6,836 nt of DNA, from assembly GCA_028817685.1 (NCBI GenBank), contig JAPPPC010000138.1:1-6836 (forward strand), in the 5' to 3' direction. The notes under the pieces were generated by a model. It ran no database searches. It had not been told where the DNA came from and worked only from the letters and a program-made list of their open reading frames with translations. Position numbers and translations under genes: made by a program. Every line of letters begins with the position of its first letter. Positions within the stretch are counted from its first letter, which is position 1. The DNA is from Rhodospirillaceae bacterium. Lineage in GTDB: Bacteria > Pseudomonadota > Alphaproteobacteria > UBA8366 > GCA-2717185. Of the stretch, positions 1-5,946 are shown piece by piece.

Positions 1-667
1 GTTGGGTCCCGGATCGCAAGGTGTCGATATTGTCCGCGTAAGCTGCGGGGCCGCCGGTAAAAGTGGCCGTGCCGGCGACAAGCAGGTCGGCGCCCGCCGC
101 GATCGCCTGAGGGGCCGTTTGCACGTTGATGCCGCCATCCACTTCAAGATCGATGGGCCGGCCCGAGGCGTCGATTCGGGAGCGCAGATCGCGAATCTTA
201 TCGAGCTGCGCGGCGATGAATTTCTGACCGCCGAAACCGGGATTGACGCTCATGACGAGCACCAGATCGATATCTTCCAGCAGGTGTTCGACCGCCGCGA
301 CGGGCGTTGCTGGGTTCAGCGCGAGACCGGCCTTTTTGCCGAGACTCTTGATGAGCTGGATAGTGCGGTGCGTATGCGCGCCGGCTTCGGGATGCACGGT
401 CAGAATATCGGCGCCCGCTGTTGCGAAGGCTTCGATATAGGGATCGACCGGGGACACCATGAGGTGCACGTCGAACGGTTTTTCGCTATGCGGCCGCAGC
501 GCCTTCACCACGTCCGGACCGATCGTGATATTCGGCACGAAATGCCCGTCCATGACGTCGATATGGATATAGTCGGCACCCGCTTGATCGATCGCACGGA
601 CCTCTTCACCCAAACTGGCGAAATCTGCCGACAGGATCGACGGGGCGATACGCGTAGGCTGTTGCAT
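1..667 (-). CDS. rpe: Ribulose-phosphate 3-epimerase, C-terminus cut by window edge
   Basis: The enzyme interconverts D-ribulose 5-phosphate and D-xylulose 5-phosphate in the pentose phosphate pathway or Calvin cycle, in the cytoplasm. Reading leftwards from an ATG at 667-665, 222 codons are open with no stop before the edge. Rpe proteins are usually about 220-230 residues, so only a few C-terminal residues are missing. The N-terminus reads IAPSILSADFASLGEE, the family signature. The expected metal and catalytic residues are all visible: His35 and Asp37 in HIDVMDGHFVPN, His68 in DVHLM, and Asp177 in EVDGGI. The loop VNPGFGGQKF lies at about 141-150 and the phosphate-binding AGTATF at about 198-203. 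It is the third gene of a leftward htpX-rsmB-rpe run, 53 bases after rsmB. The ribosome-binding site is weak. The identification is firm and the protein appears intact as far as seen. Confidence 0.97.
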   Translation of the reverse strand, partial: MQQPTRIAPSILSADFASLGEEVRAIDQAGADYIHIDVMDGHFVPNITIGPDVVKALRPHSEKPFDVHLMVSPVDPYIEAFATAGADILTVHPEAGAHTHRTIQLIKSLGKKAGLALNPATPVAAVEHLLEDIDLVLVMSVNPGFGGQKFIAAQLDKIRDLRSRIDASGRPIDLEVDGGINVQTAPQAIAAGADLLVAGTATFTGGPAAYADNIDTLRSGTQ

Positions 668-720
668 GAACTCTAACTAGTGTTTTCGCAAAACCCGCGC
701 AAGGCGCAATCGGATGAAAT

Positions 721-2001
721 TCAGGTTCGCCGCAATCGGGCGACGAAGAACCCGTCGAGACCGCCGCGATCCGCCCAAAGACTGGGCAAAGTGCGCAGCG
801 TGCCCTGCGGCGTGATCGCCGCTTCTAGGCCGGGCACTTCCTCCGGCCGGACCGGAACGATTTCGAAGGGTGCGTCCTCTTCCCGTAATGCAGCGATTCG
901 CTCCGGGCCCTCCTCGGGTTGCAGCGAACAGGTGGCGTAAACGAGCAGTCCGCCTGGCCGCAGCAGGGTTGCCGTATGGGAAAGGAGCGCAGCCTGCAGT
1001 TTGGCAAGGCGCGTGACATCATCCGCCGTACGCTGCCGGGCGATATCGGGTCTGCGGCGTATGGTGCCGGTTGCAGTGCACGGCGCGTCCAACAAGACGG
1101 CATCCGCCGTTTGCGGCGGCGACCACTGTGTTGCGTCGGCGGTGACGAGCTGCGCGTTCAGGCCCAGACGGCTCAAGTTTTCGTCCACGCGCTGCAACCG
1201 GCTTTCGTCGCTATCGACGGCCTGGACTTTCGCGCCGGCTTCGGCGAGTTGCGCTGTCTTTCCACCGGGCGCGGCGCACAGATCGAAGACGGTCTGATCC
1301 GACACATCGCCGAGTAACCGCGCCGGTATCGCCGCTGCGGCATCCTGCACCCACCAGGCGCCTTCCGCGAAGCCAGGCAGGCCGCGGATGTCGCCACCGG
1401 CGGTGCGGCGCAGGCTGCCCGTCGGCAGAAGTTCGGCTTCCAACGGCTCGGCCCAGGTTTCAGGATCGGTTTTGACCGTGATTTCAAAAGGCGGTTCGAT
1501 CAGATGGGCCTCAGCGATGGCGGCCGCTTGGTCGGGCCCGTAGGCCCGAACCCAACTGTCCCATAGCCAATCCGGCGTGTTGCGGCGTCCGGGATCTTTC
1601 GCTGGCGTCGTCCCCTCGCGGGTCAGCCGTCGCAGCACGGCGTTTACCAGCTTCTTATAGGGCCCGTTCTTCGTTGCCGCCGCGGTGTCCACCATGGTCG
1701 AGACGGCGGCATGCGCCGGGGTTTCTAGAAAGACGAGCTGGGCCGCCCCGAGGCGCAGCAAGTTTTGGATAGGGGCTGCCTTGCCGCGCAGCGGTTTGCG
1801 CAGCAGCGGTGCGATCATCGCGTCCAGTTCGCCGGTGCGGCGCAGTACGGTCAGCGCGAGCAGGCGGGCGAGCGCACGGTCGCGCGGTTCGAGAGCCGCC
1901 AAATCGTTTTGCGCGGCCAAAGCTTCGTCGAAGCGGCGGCGTTTTTGAAAGACCGCGGTCAGCAGCTCAAAGGCTGCGATTCTGGGATCGTTGCGTTTCA
2001 C
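721..2001 (-). CDS. rsmB: 16S rRNA (cytosine-C5) methyltransferase RsmB/Sun family
   Basis: This protein of 426 residues probably methylates C967 (E. coli numbering) of 16S rRNA at carbon 5, using SAM. Residues 1 to about 130 form the NusB-like RNA-binding domain, including the conserved HAAVSTMVD stretch and KLVNAVLRRL near 117-126. The Rossmann-fold methyltransferase domain follows, with SAM motif I DLCAAPGGKT at 240-249, motif IV DAPCTATGT with Cys308, and motif VI VYATCS with Cys358. In characterised RsmB the motif VI cysteine is the nucleophile and the motif IV cysteine helps release the product; both are present. The start is a GTG at 2001-1999, chosen because AGGA (2013-2010) lies 8 bases upstream, an in-frame stop precedes it, and no ATG is available nearby. 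The gene lies 44 bases downstream of htpX and 53 upstream of rpe, on the same strand. A different m5C target within the RsmB/RsmF family is possible, but the NusB-like domain favours RsmB. Confidence 0.94.
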   Translation of the reverse strand: MKRNDPRIAAFELLTAVFQKRRRFDEALAAQNDLAALEPRDRALARLLALTVLRRTGELDAMIAPLLRKPLRGKAAPIQNLLRLGAAQLVFLETPAHAAVSTMVDTAAATKNGPYKKLVNAVLRRLTREGTTPAKDPGRRNTPDWLWDSWVRAYGPDQAAAIAEAHLIEPPFEITVKTDPETWAEPLEAELLPTGSLRRTAGGDIRGLPGFAEGAWWVQDAAAAIPARLLGDVSDQTVFDLCAAPGGKTAQLAEAGAKVQAVDSDESRLQRVDENLSRLGLNAQLVTADATQWSPPQTADAVLLDAPCTATGTIRRRPDIARQRTADDVTRLAKLQAALLSHTATLLRPGGLLVYATCSLQPEEGPERIAALREEDAPFEIVPVRPEEVPGLEAAITPQGTLRTLPSLWADRGGLDGFFVARLRRT

Positions 2002-2045
2002 GTGACGAGTCCTAACGGCGCGGACCCGTCAGATAAAGACTGGAT

Positions 2046-2897
2046 TCAGGTCCAGGGGCCTGTGGCGCCCGCCAGCTCGCGCAGGCGACGGATGCGGTTG
2101 GCCGTATTGGGGTGGGTGGAGAACAGTTTGTCCGCAGCGTGTGCGTGCAGCGGGTTGACGATGAACATGTGGGCCGTCGCCGGGTTGCGTTCCGCCGCGC
2201 CGTTATCCAAGACTGCGGCGCCCTGCTCCAACTTGCTCAGCGCCGAGGCCAGCCACAGCGGCCGTCCGCAGATCTCCGCGCCAATCCGGTCGGCTTCGTA
2301 TTCGCGCGCCCGGCTGATCGCCATCTGCACGATCATCGCGCCCACCGGCGCCAGTATGGCGACCAGCAGCACGCCGATGAATCCCATGGGATTGTCCCGA
2401 TTGCCGCCAAAGAACATCGCGAAATTGGCCAGCATCGAGAGCGCGCCTGCGATGGTCGCCGTGATGGTCATGATCAAGGTGTCGCGGTTCTTCACATGCG
2501 CCAACTCGTGCGCCATGACGCCAGCGATCTCTTCCTGGTTGAGATTGCGCAGCAACCCGGTCGTGACTGCGACCGAGGCGTTCTCTGGGTTGCGGCCGGT
2601 CGCAAACGCGTTCGGTTGGTCGTTCTCCATAATGAAGACCTTTGGCATCGGCAGTTCGGCACGCCTCGCCAGCTGCTCCACCAGGCGGTAGAGCTGCGGC
2701 GCAGACCGTTCGTCGACCTGCTGCGCGCCATACATGCGCAGCACCATCTTGTCGGAATTCCAATAGGCGAACAGGTTCATGCCGCAAGCGACAACAAGCG
2801 CGAGTAGCATCCCGCCTTCACCGCCGAGCATGAAGCCCGCGGCGAGGAAAAGACCGGTCATTCCGGCCAGCAGCAATGCGGTGCGCGCGTAGTTCAT
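2046..2897 (-). CDS. htpX: HtpX membrane zinc metalloprotease (M48 family)
   Basis: HtpX is an inner-membrane protease that cleaves misfolded or damaged membrane proteins, working alongside FtsH. The protein has 283 residues, within the usual 280-300. Two hydrophobic segments lie at about 5-22 and 27-45, followed by a cytoplasmic stretch with the zinc site HELAH at 130-134 (His130, Glu131, His134). A second pair of hydrophobic segments lies at about 142-163 and 171-193. Next comes SRAREYEADR, whose glutamate near 199 is expected to be the third zinc ligand. The C-terminus carries FSTHPNTANRIRRL, typical of the family. The ATG at 2897-2895 is supported by an unusually strong Shine-Dalgarno sequence. 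It is the first gene of the leftward htpX-rsmB-rpe run and diverges from the SDHAF4-like gene. A heat-shock-type promoter match upstream fits the known heat-shock control of htpX in E. coli. All catalytic residues are present. Confidence 0.96.
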   Translation of the reverse strand: MNYARTALLLAGMTGLFLAAGFMLGGEGGMLLALVVACGMNLFAYWNSDKMVLRMYGAQQVDERSAPQLYRLVEQLARRAELPMPKVFIMENDQPNAFATGRNPENASVAVTTGLLRNLNQEEIAGVMAHELAHVKNRDTLIMTITATIAGALSMLANFAMFFGGNRDNPMGFIGVLLVAILAPVGAMIVQMAISRAREYEADRIGAEICGRPLWLASALSKLEQGAAVLDNGAAERNPATAHMFIVNPLHAHAADKLFSTHPNTANRIRRLRELAGATGPWT

Positions 2898-2898
2898 C

Positions 2899-2927
2899 TT
2901 GGTGATACCTCCTTTGCCGCATATATT
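2899..2927 (+). promoter_or_regulatory. Candidate housekeeping promoter of the SDHAF4-like gene
   Basis: TTGGTG (2899-2904) and TATATT (2922-2927) are separated by exactly 17 bases. They match the sigma-70-type consensus at 3 of 6 and 5 of 6 positions. A start near 2934 would give a leader of about 44 bases. The -10 element shares its AT-rich bases with the -10 of the opposing htpX promoter candidate, and the -35 lies in the htpX leader. This is inferred from consensus only. Confidence 0.35.
2907..2915 (-). promoter_or_regulatory. Strong Shine-Dalgarno of htpX
   Basis: On the minus strand the sequence reads AAAGGAGGT, nine bases fully complementary to the 3' end of alphaproteobacterial 16S rRNA. 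It ends about nine bases before the htpX ATG. It fixes the start codon and is clearly stronger than the ribosome-binding sites of the other genes in the window. Confidence 0.85.
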
Positions 2928-2951
2928 GAGTTGCGTAGGGGTTGCTTCAAG
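2923..2951 (-). promoter_or_regulatory. Candidate RpoH (sigma-32) heat-shock promoter of htpX
   Basis: On the minus strand CTTGAAG (2951-2945) is followed after 14 bases by CTCAATAT (2930-2923). The known sigma-32 consensus is CTTGAAA, 13-15 bases, then CCCCATNT, so 6 of 7 and 5 of 7 specified positions match at the right spacing. Transcription would start near 2916, giving a leader of about 19 bases that begins just before the Shine-Dalgarno sequence. This is a consensus match only, but it sits in front of a gene that is a sigma-32 target in E. coli. A housekeeping reading (TTGAAG, 17 bases, AATATA) of the same bases is weaker at the -10. Confidence 0.5.
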
Positions 2952-2977
2952 ATGCGCGCCGAAGGAGCGGTAGGACG

Positions 2978-3238
2978 ATGAGCAGCATGTTCGAGAAGTT
3001 CAAACAGAAGGCGCTAAAGCCGCGAAACGCGGACGATGCGGCGAAGCTCCCCGTCAATCCGGCGGAAAAAGTCGATGCCAAACGGTTGGCGGAGATGAAG
3101 TCGGAAGCCGCCGGCGAGGCCGCCCGCAAGGCGGCGGAAGAGCGTGGCGAAGGTACCGGCGAAATCGGCGGCCCCAAAGGACTGGAGCCGACCCGCTATG
3201 GCGACTGGGAAAAATCCGGCCGCTGCGTCGATTTTTAG
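2978..3238 (+). CDS. SDHAF4-like succinate dehydrogenase assembly factor (DUF1674)
   Basis: This small soluble protein of 86 residues belongs to the DUF1674/SDHAF4 family. The mitochondrial members (human SDHAF4, yeast Sdh8) bind the flavinylated SdhA subunit, protect it and promote assembly of succinate dehydrogenase (complex II). The diagnostic C-terminal block is at residues 64-86: GGPKG, then EPTRYGDWEK, then GRCVDF at the very end. The first 60 residues are charged, Lys/Glu/Ala-rich and probably disordered or helical, with no signal peptide or membrane segment. The ATG at 2978 is preferred because AAGGAG (2962-2967) lies 10 bases upstream; an in-frame TTG at 2942 would extend the protein by 12 residues but lacks such a site. 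The gene diverges from htpX and converges on the NDUFAF5-like gene. A bacterial role in Sdh assembly is inferred from homology. Residue 69 is Leu, where I recall Pro in human SDHAF4. Confidence 0.9.
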   Translation: MSSMFEKFKQKALKPRNADDAAKLPVNPAEKVDAKRLAEMKSEAAGEAARKAAEERGEGTGEIGGPKGLEPTRYGDWEKSGRCVDF

Positions 3239-3261
3239 TTTTTAGCGCCCTCCCTGGGAGA

Positions 3262-3282
3262 CCGCTACGAAACGGGTAGCGG
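3262..3282. terminator. Perfect 7-bp hairpin between convergent genes; possible terminator
   Basis: CCGCTAC (3262-3268) and GTAGCGG (3276-3282) can pair perfectly around a 7-base loop. The hairpin lies in the 102-base spacer between the stops of the SDHAF4-like gene and the opposing methyltransferase gene, where a two-way terminator would be expected. Neither strand has a T run immediately after the stem, so it is not a canonical intrinsic terminator. T-rich tracts do occur nearby: 3232-3243 on the plus strand, and 3329-3321 on the minus strand just after the palindrome AGGCGCCT. I see nothing else in this spacer. Confidence 0.3.
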
Positions 3283-3340
3283 GGCTGACCGCGCGGGATA
3301 TCGCATCGCGTTCGAACTTTAAAAAGAAAGGCGCCTAGAA

Positions 3341-4249
3341 CTACGTCCGCCCTGCTTTTTCTCCGGTCCCGATTTCTTTCGTATCGAGGGCGTCCGCCAG
3401 ACGGTTTTTCGCACTTCCCGGCCGCAACGCCTGTTGTTGCGAGTCATGCGGCGACCAGCCATGCAGATAGATGACCTCAAAGGTGGCCGGGATGCGCCCA
3501 TCACTGTCTGCGTGGCGCTCCTGGTACAGGGCGGCGGCGTGCATGAACAGGTCGCGCCGCGTGAAGTGTTTCGCGCGAACGAACGCTGCCCCGGTTTCAC
3601 CCATACCGCGCAGGTCGCGCATCAATCGAAAGGCGTTTTCATAGGTCACCGTGATCACGTCGCTATCGGTTACCGGCAAGCTGAAGCCGGCGCGCTGCAA
3701 TAACGCGCCGGCATCGCGTACTTGCGCGAAGGGAGACAGACGCGGACTGACCCCGCCGCGCAAATCGAGTTCGGCTTGCATCAGGCAGTCGCGAAGTTCG
3801 TGCAACGTGTCACCGCCCAGGATCGCGCCGAGGAAAAGCCCGTCCGGTTTGAGGCAGCGGTTGGCCTGGACCAGCGCGCCGGGCAGGTCATTGACCCAAT
3901 GCAGCGACAGGTTCGAAAGCACCAGATCGAAATGCGGGGCGTCGAAAGGCAGACTCTCCTCGTCGGCAACAACGGCCAGGCCGTCCGCACGGCGCATCAT
4001 GCGCTCCGAGAGGTCGCATTGGACCAACGTCTCGATTTGGCCGCGGCCGGTGAGAATCCGTTTCAGGACACCTGTGTGAGCGCCGAGTTCCAGTGCCATC
4101 GGAAACGCCCGGGTGATATCCAGCAGGCGGTCGGCAAGCCGGTCGGCGACTTCACGGAACAGGAAATCGAAATCGTCGAATCCTGGCGCCGCGCGGTCAC
4201 GGCGTGCGCGGACCAGCCGCCGGTCGAATACGGTCATCTCATCGGTCAT
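3341..4249 (-). CDS. SAM-dependent methyltransferase-fold protein, NDUFAF5/BioC-like
   Basis: A class I SAM-binding protein of 302 residues that resembles the alphaproteobacterial homologues of NDUFAF5, a mitochondrial complex I assembly factor reported to hydroxylate an arginine of NDUFS7 (the NuoB counterpart). Visible features in order are FDRRLVRARRDRAA at 8-21, typical of the family; SAM motif I LELGAHTG at 53-60; an acidic ribose-binding position in QCDLSERM (77-84); LPFDAPHFDLVLSNLSLHWV at 100-119, where the NLSLHWVNDLPG stretch is characteristic; LKPDGLFLGAILGGDTLHEL at 133-152; and the C-terminal SPHDSQQQALRPGSAKNRLADAL signature near 266-288. BioC (malonyl-ACP methyltransferase) shares the N-terminal half, but no bio genes are nearby. 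The start is uncertain: the ATG at 4249 lacks a Shine-Dalgarno sequence, and Met5 (4237) is a reasonable alternative. The gene diverges from the rhodanese gene. The fold is certain and the exact reaction is inferred. Confidence 0.85.
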   Translation of the reverse strand: MTDEMTVFDRRLVRARRDRAAPGFDDFDFLFREVADRLADRLLDITRAFPMALELGAHTGVLKRILTGRGQIETLVQCDLSERMMRRADGLAVVADEESLPFDAPHFDLVLSNLSLHWVNDLPGALVQANRCLKPDGLFLGAILGGDTLHELRDCLMQAELDLRGGVSPRLSPFAQVRDAGALLQRAGFSLPVTDSDVITVTYENAFRLMRDLRGMGETGAAFVRAKHFTRRDLFMHAAALYQERHADSDGRIPATFEVIYLHGWSPHDSQQQALRPGSAKNRLADALDTKEIGTGEKAGRT

Positions 4250-4257
4250 CGTGCCGC

Positions 4258-4286
4258 ACTATGGGTCGCATCTCATCGGTGGGCAA
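4258..4286 (-). promoter_or_regulatory. Candidate promoter of the NDUFAF5-like gene
   Basis: On the minus strand TTGCCC (4286-4281) and CATAGT (4263-4258) are separated by 17 bases, each matching 4 of 6 consensus positions. The predicted transcription start, about 4250-4252, falls almost on the ATG at 4249. Either the message is leaderless, or translation begins at Met5 with a leader of about 14 bases. This is a consensus match only. Confidence 0.35.
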
Positions 4287-4297
4287 TCCCAAGCCGG

Positions 4298-4324
4298 TTG
4301 AGGGGCGCGGGCGGCTTGCATAAA
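4298..4324 (+). promoter_or_regulatory. Weak candidate promoter of the rhodanese-comF-amidase run
   Basis: TTGAGG (4298-4303) and CATAAA (4319-4324) are separated by 15 bases, shorter than the preferred 16-18. The start would lie near 4331, about 24 bases before the rhodanese ATG. The AT-rich patch at 4320-4330 is the only one in this spacer, so the position is plausible, but the match is poor. Confidence 0.25.
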
Positions 4325-4354
4325 GTTGAAGGACAACCGAACAGGGAGATTGTC

Positions 4355-5941
4355 ATGTCGACAGCCGAAGCGATCGACGCCAAAGCCTTACGGGCCGCAT
4401 TCGACGATGGCGGCGAGCTCGCCGTTATCGATGTCCGGGAGGAAGGAGTCTTCGGCCAGCGCCATATCCTGCGCTGTAACAATATTCCGCTCAGCATCCT
4501 TGAGCTATCGATCCGCGATCAGGTGCCGCGGCTTGGAACACGGATTGTCCTGGTCGATGCGGCGGAGGGGCTGGCGCAACGCGCCGCCGCCACCCTTTCC
4601 GCGATGGGGTATGACGACCTTTCCATTCTGACCGGCGGGATTGACGGCTGGGATGCCGCCGGGTTTGAGCTGTTCAGCGGTATGAATGTGCCGTCCAAGG
4701 TCTTCGGCGAATATGTCGAGCATCATTGTGGGACCCCGAATATTTCCGCCGAAGAATTGAAGGGCAAGATCGATTCCGGGGAAAACCTGGTGATCCTCGA
4801 TAGCCGGCCGATGGACGAATACCACCGGATGAATATTCCGGGCGGCATCGACTCCCCCGGCGCGGAATTGGCCTATCATGTCCGCGACCTGGCGCCCGAT
4901 CCGGACACGCTGGTGGTGGTCAATTGTGCGGGCCGAACACGTTCGATCATTGGCGCCCAATCGCTGATCAATGCGGGCACGCCGAACAAGGTCATGGCCC
5001 TGACGAATGGCACGATGGGTAGGCACCTCGCCGGTTTCGAGCTGGAGCATGGTGCGTCGCGAAAATACGATTCGGTTTCGGACAGTGCGCTTGACTGGTC
5101 GCAGGCCGCCGCCGCGCAGGTGGCGGAGAAGTATGGCGTCACGAAGATCGATGTGGCGACCCTGAGCGCGTGGCAAGGCGAAACCGACGACCGCACCTTG
5201 TACCTGTTCGATGTCCGCTCGCCGGAGGAATATGAGGCGGGCCATGTCGCGGGCGCGCGGCACGCGGCCGGCGGACAACTGGTCCAGGCGACCGATAAAT
5301 ATGTTGCGACCAACAATGCCCGTGTCGTGCTGATCGATGATACGGGGGTCCGCGCAACGATGACGGCGCACTGGCTGATTCAGATGGGCTGGACGGATGT
5401 CCATGTATTGGATGGCGGTCTTGAAAGCCTGCCTCTCGTCACCGGTGCCGAGACGTCCGACGTTCCGGAAGTCGATGCCGCCTCGGTGGCGACCGTAGGA
5501 CCGGCGGCGCTGCCGGACGGGGCGGTCGTTATCGATGTCGCGGACAGTCTGGCGTATCGGGATGGGCATATCGCAGGGGCTTGGTGGGCGATCCGTGCGC
5601 GGTTCGAGGACGCGTTGACGCGGTTACCGGCAGCAGAAGCCTATGTGGTGACCAGCGACGATGGCCGGTTGGCCCGGTTGGCGGCACAAGATCTGGCGGC
5701 GCTTACCGATGCGGCGGTTTACGCCTTGGAAGGGGGGACCGCCGCATGGCGGGCGGCCGGGAAGGCGATCGAAGAGGGCTATACGAACCTGGCTGCGGAT
5801 CGCGAAGACATCTTCTACAAGCCGTACGACCGCGAGGGCACGGTGGAGGACGCGATGAACCAGTATCTCGACTGGGAGATTGAACTGATCAATCAAATCA
5901 AGCGCGACGGGACCCTCATCTTTCCGGAATTCGCGCCGTAA
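4355..5941 (+). CDS. Four-domain rhodanese-family sulfurtransferase, one active site
   Basis: A protein of 528 residues made of four tandem rhodanese domains, at about 7-108, 127-231, 263-366 and 376-472, followed by a 55-residue tail ending in IFPEFAP. Rhodaneses move sulfane sulfur from donors such as thiosulfate through a cysteine persulfide. Domain 2 has a classic active loop, CAGRTRS, with Cys191. At the equivalent position domain 1 has Asp68 (VDAAEG), domain 3 Asp328 (IDDTGVRA) and domain 4 Ser434 (TSDDGRLA), so those three should not form a persulfide. Each domain keeps the structural IDVRE/LDSRP/FDVRS/IDVAD strand and the closing GG...W or GG motif. No signal peptide or membrane segment is visible, so it is probably cytoplasmic. 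The ATG at 4355 has AGGGAG at 4343-4348; the open frame upstream runs antisense through the methyltransferase gene and is not coding. comF follows after 5 bases. The physiological donor and acceptor are unknown. Confidence 0.92.
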   Translation: MSTAEAIDAKALRAAFDDGGELAVIDVREEGVFGQRHILRCNNIPLSILELSIRDQVPRLGTRIVLVDAAEGLAQRAAATLSAMGYDDLSILTGGIDGWDAAGFELFSGMNVPSKVFGEYVEHHCGTPNISAEELKGKIDSGENLVILDSRPMDEYHRMNIPGGIDSPGAELAYHVRDLAPDPDTLVVVNCAGRTRSIIGAQSLINAGTPNKVMALTNGTMGRHLAGFELEHGASRKYDSVSDSALDWSQAAAAQVAEKYGVTKIDVATLSAWQGETDDRTLYLFDVRSPEEYEAGHVAGARHAAGGQLVQATDKYVATNNARVVLIDDTGVRATMTAHWLIQMGWTDVHVLDGGLESLPLVTGAETSDVPEVDAASVATVGPAALPDGAVVIDVADSLAYRDGHIAGAWWAIRARFEDALTRLPAAEAYVVTSDDGRLARLAAQDLAALTDAAVYALEGGTAAWRAAGKAIEEGYTNLAADREDIFYKPYDREGTVEDAMNQYLDWEIELINQIKRDGTLIFPEFAP

Positions 5942-5946
5942 ATACG

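Noticed and set aside
2..676. Long plus-strand open frame across the left edge, 224 codons
   Set aside because: It lies antisense to rpe, whose minus-strand translation carries every family motif. The translated plus frame is Arg/Asp/His-rich with no recognisable domain.
682..694. Small inverted repeat GTTTT-CGC-AAAAC in the rsmB-rpe gap
   Set aside because: The stem is only 5 mostly A-T pairs with a 3-base loop and no T run beyond it. It is too weak to call a terminator or regulatory site.
698..710. Short direct repeat GCGCAA-G-GCGCAA between rsmB and rpe
   Set aside because: Two 6-base copies in GC-rich sequence are expected by chance, and there is no larger array.
1765..2691. Plus-strand open frame spanning rsmB and htpX in antisense
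   Set aside because: It crosses two well-supported minus-strand genes and their intergenic gap. No domain or plausible start signal is visible.
3722..4354. Open frame continuing upstream of the rhodanese ATG for 211 codons
   Set aside because: It runs antisense through the methyltransferase gene. The rhodanese homology, the ribosome-binding site and the divergent spacer all place the start at 4355.
4505..5569. Minus-strand open frame of 354 codons opposite the rhodanese gene
   Set aside because: The composition is typical of an antisense shadow in GC-rich coding DNA. It matches no family I know, and the plus strand encodes clear rhodanese domains.
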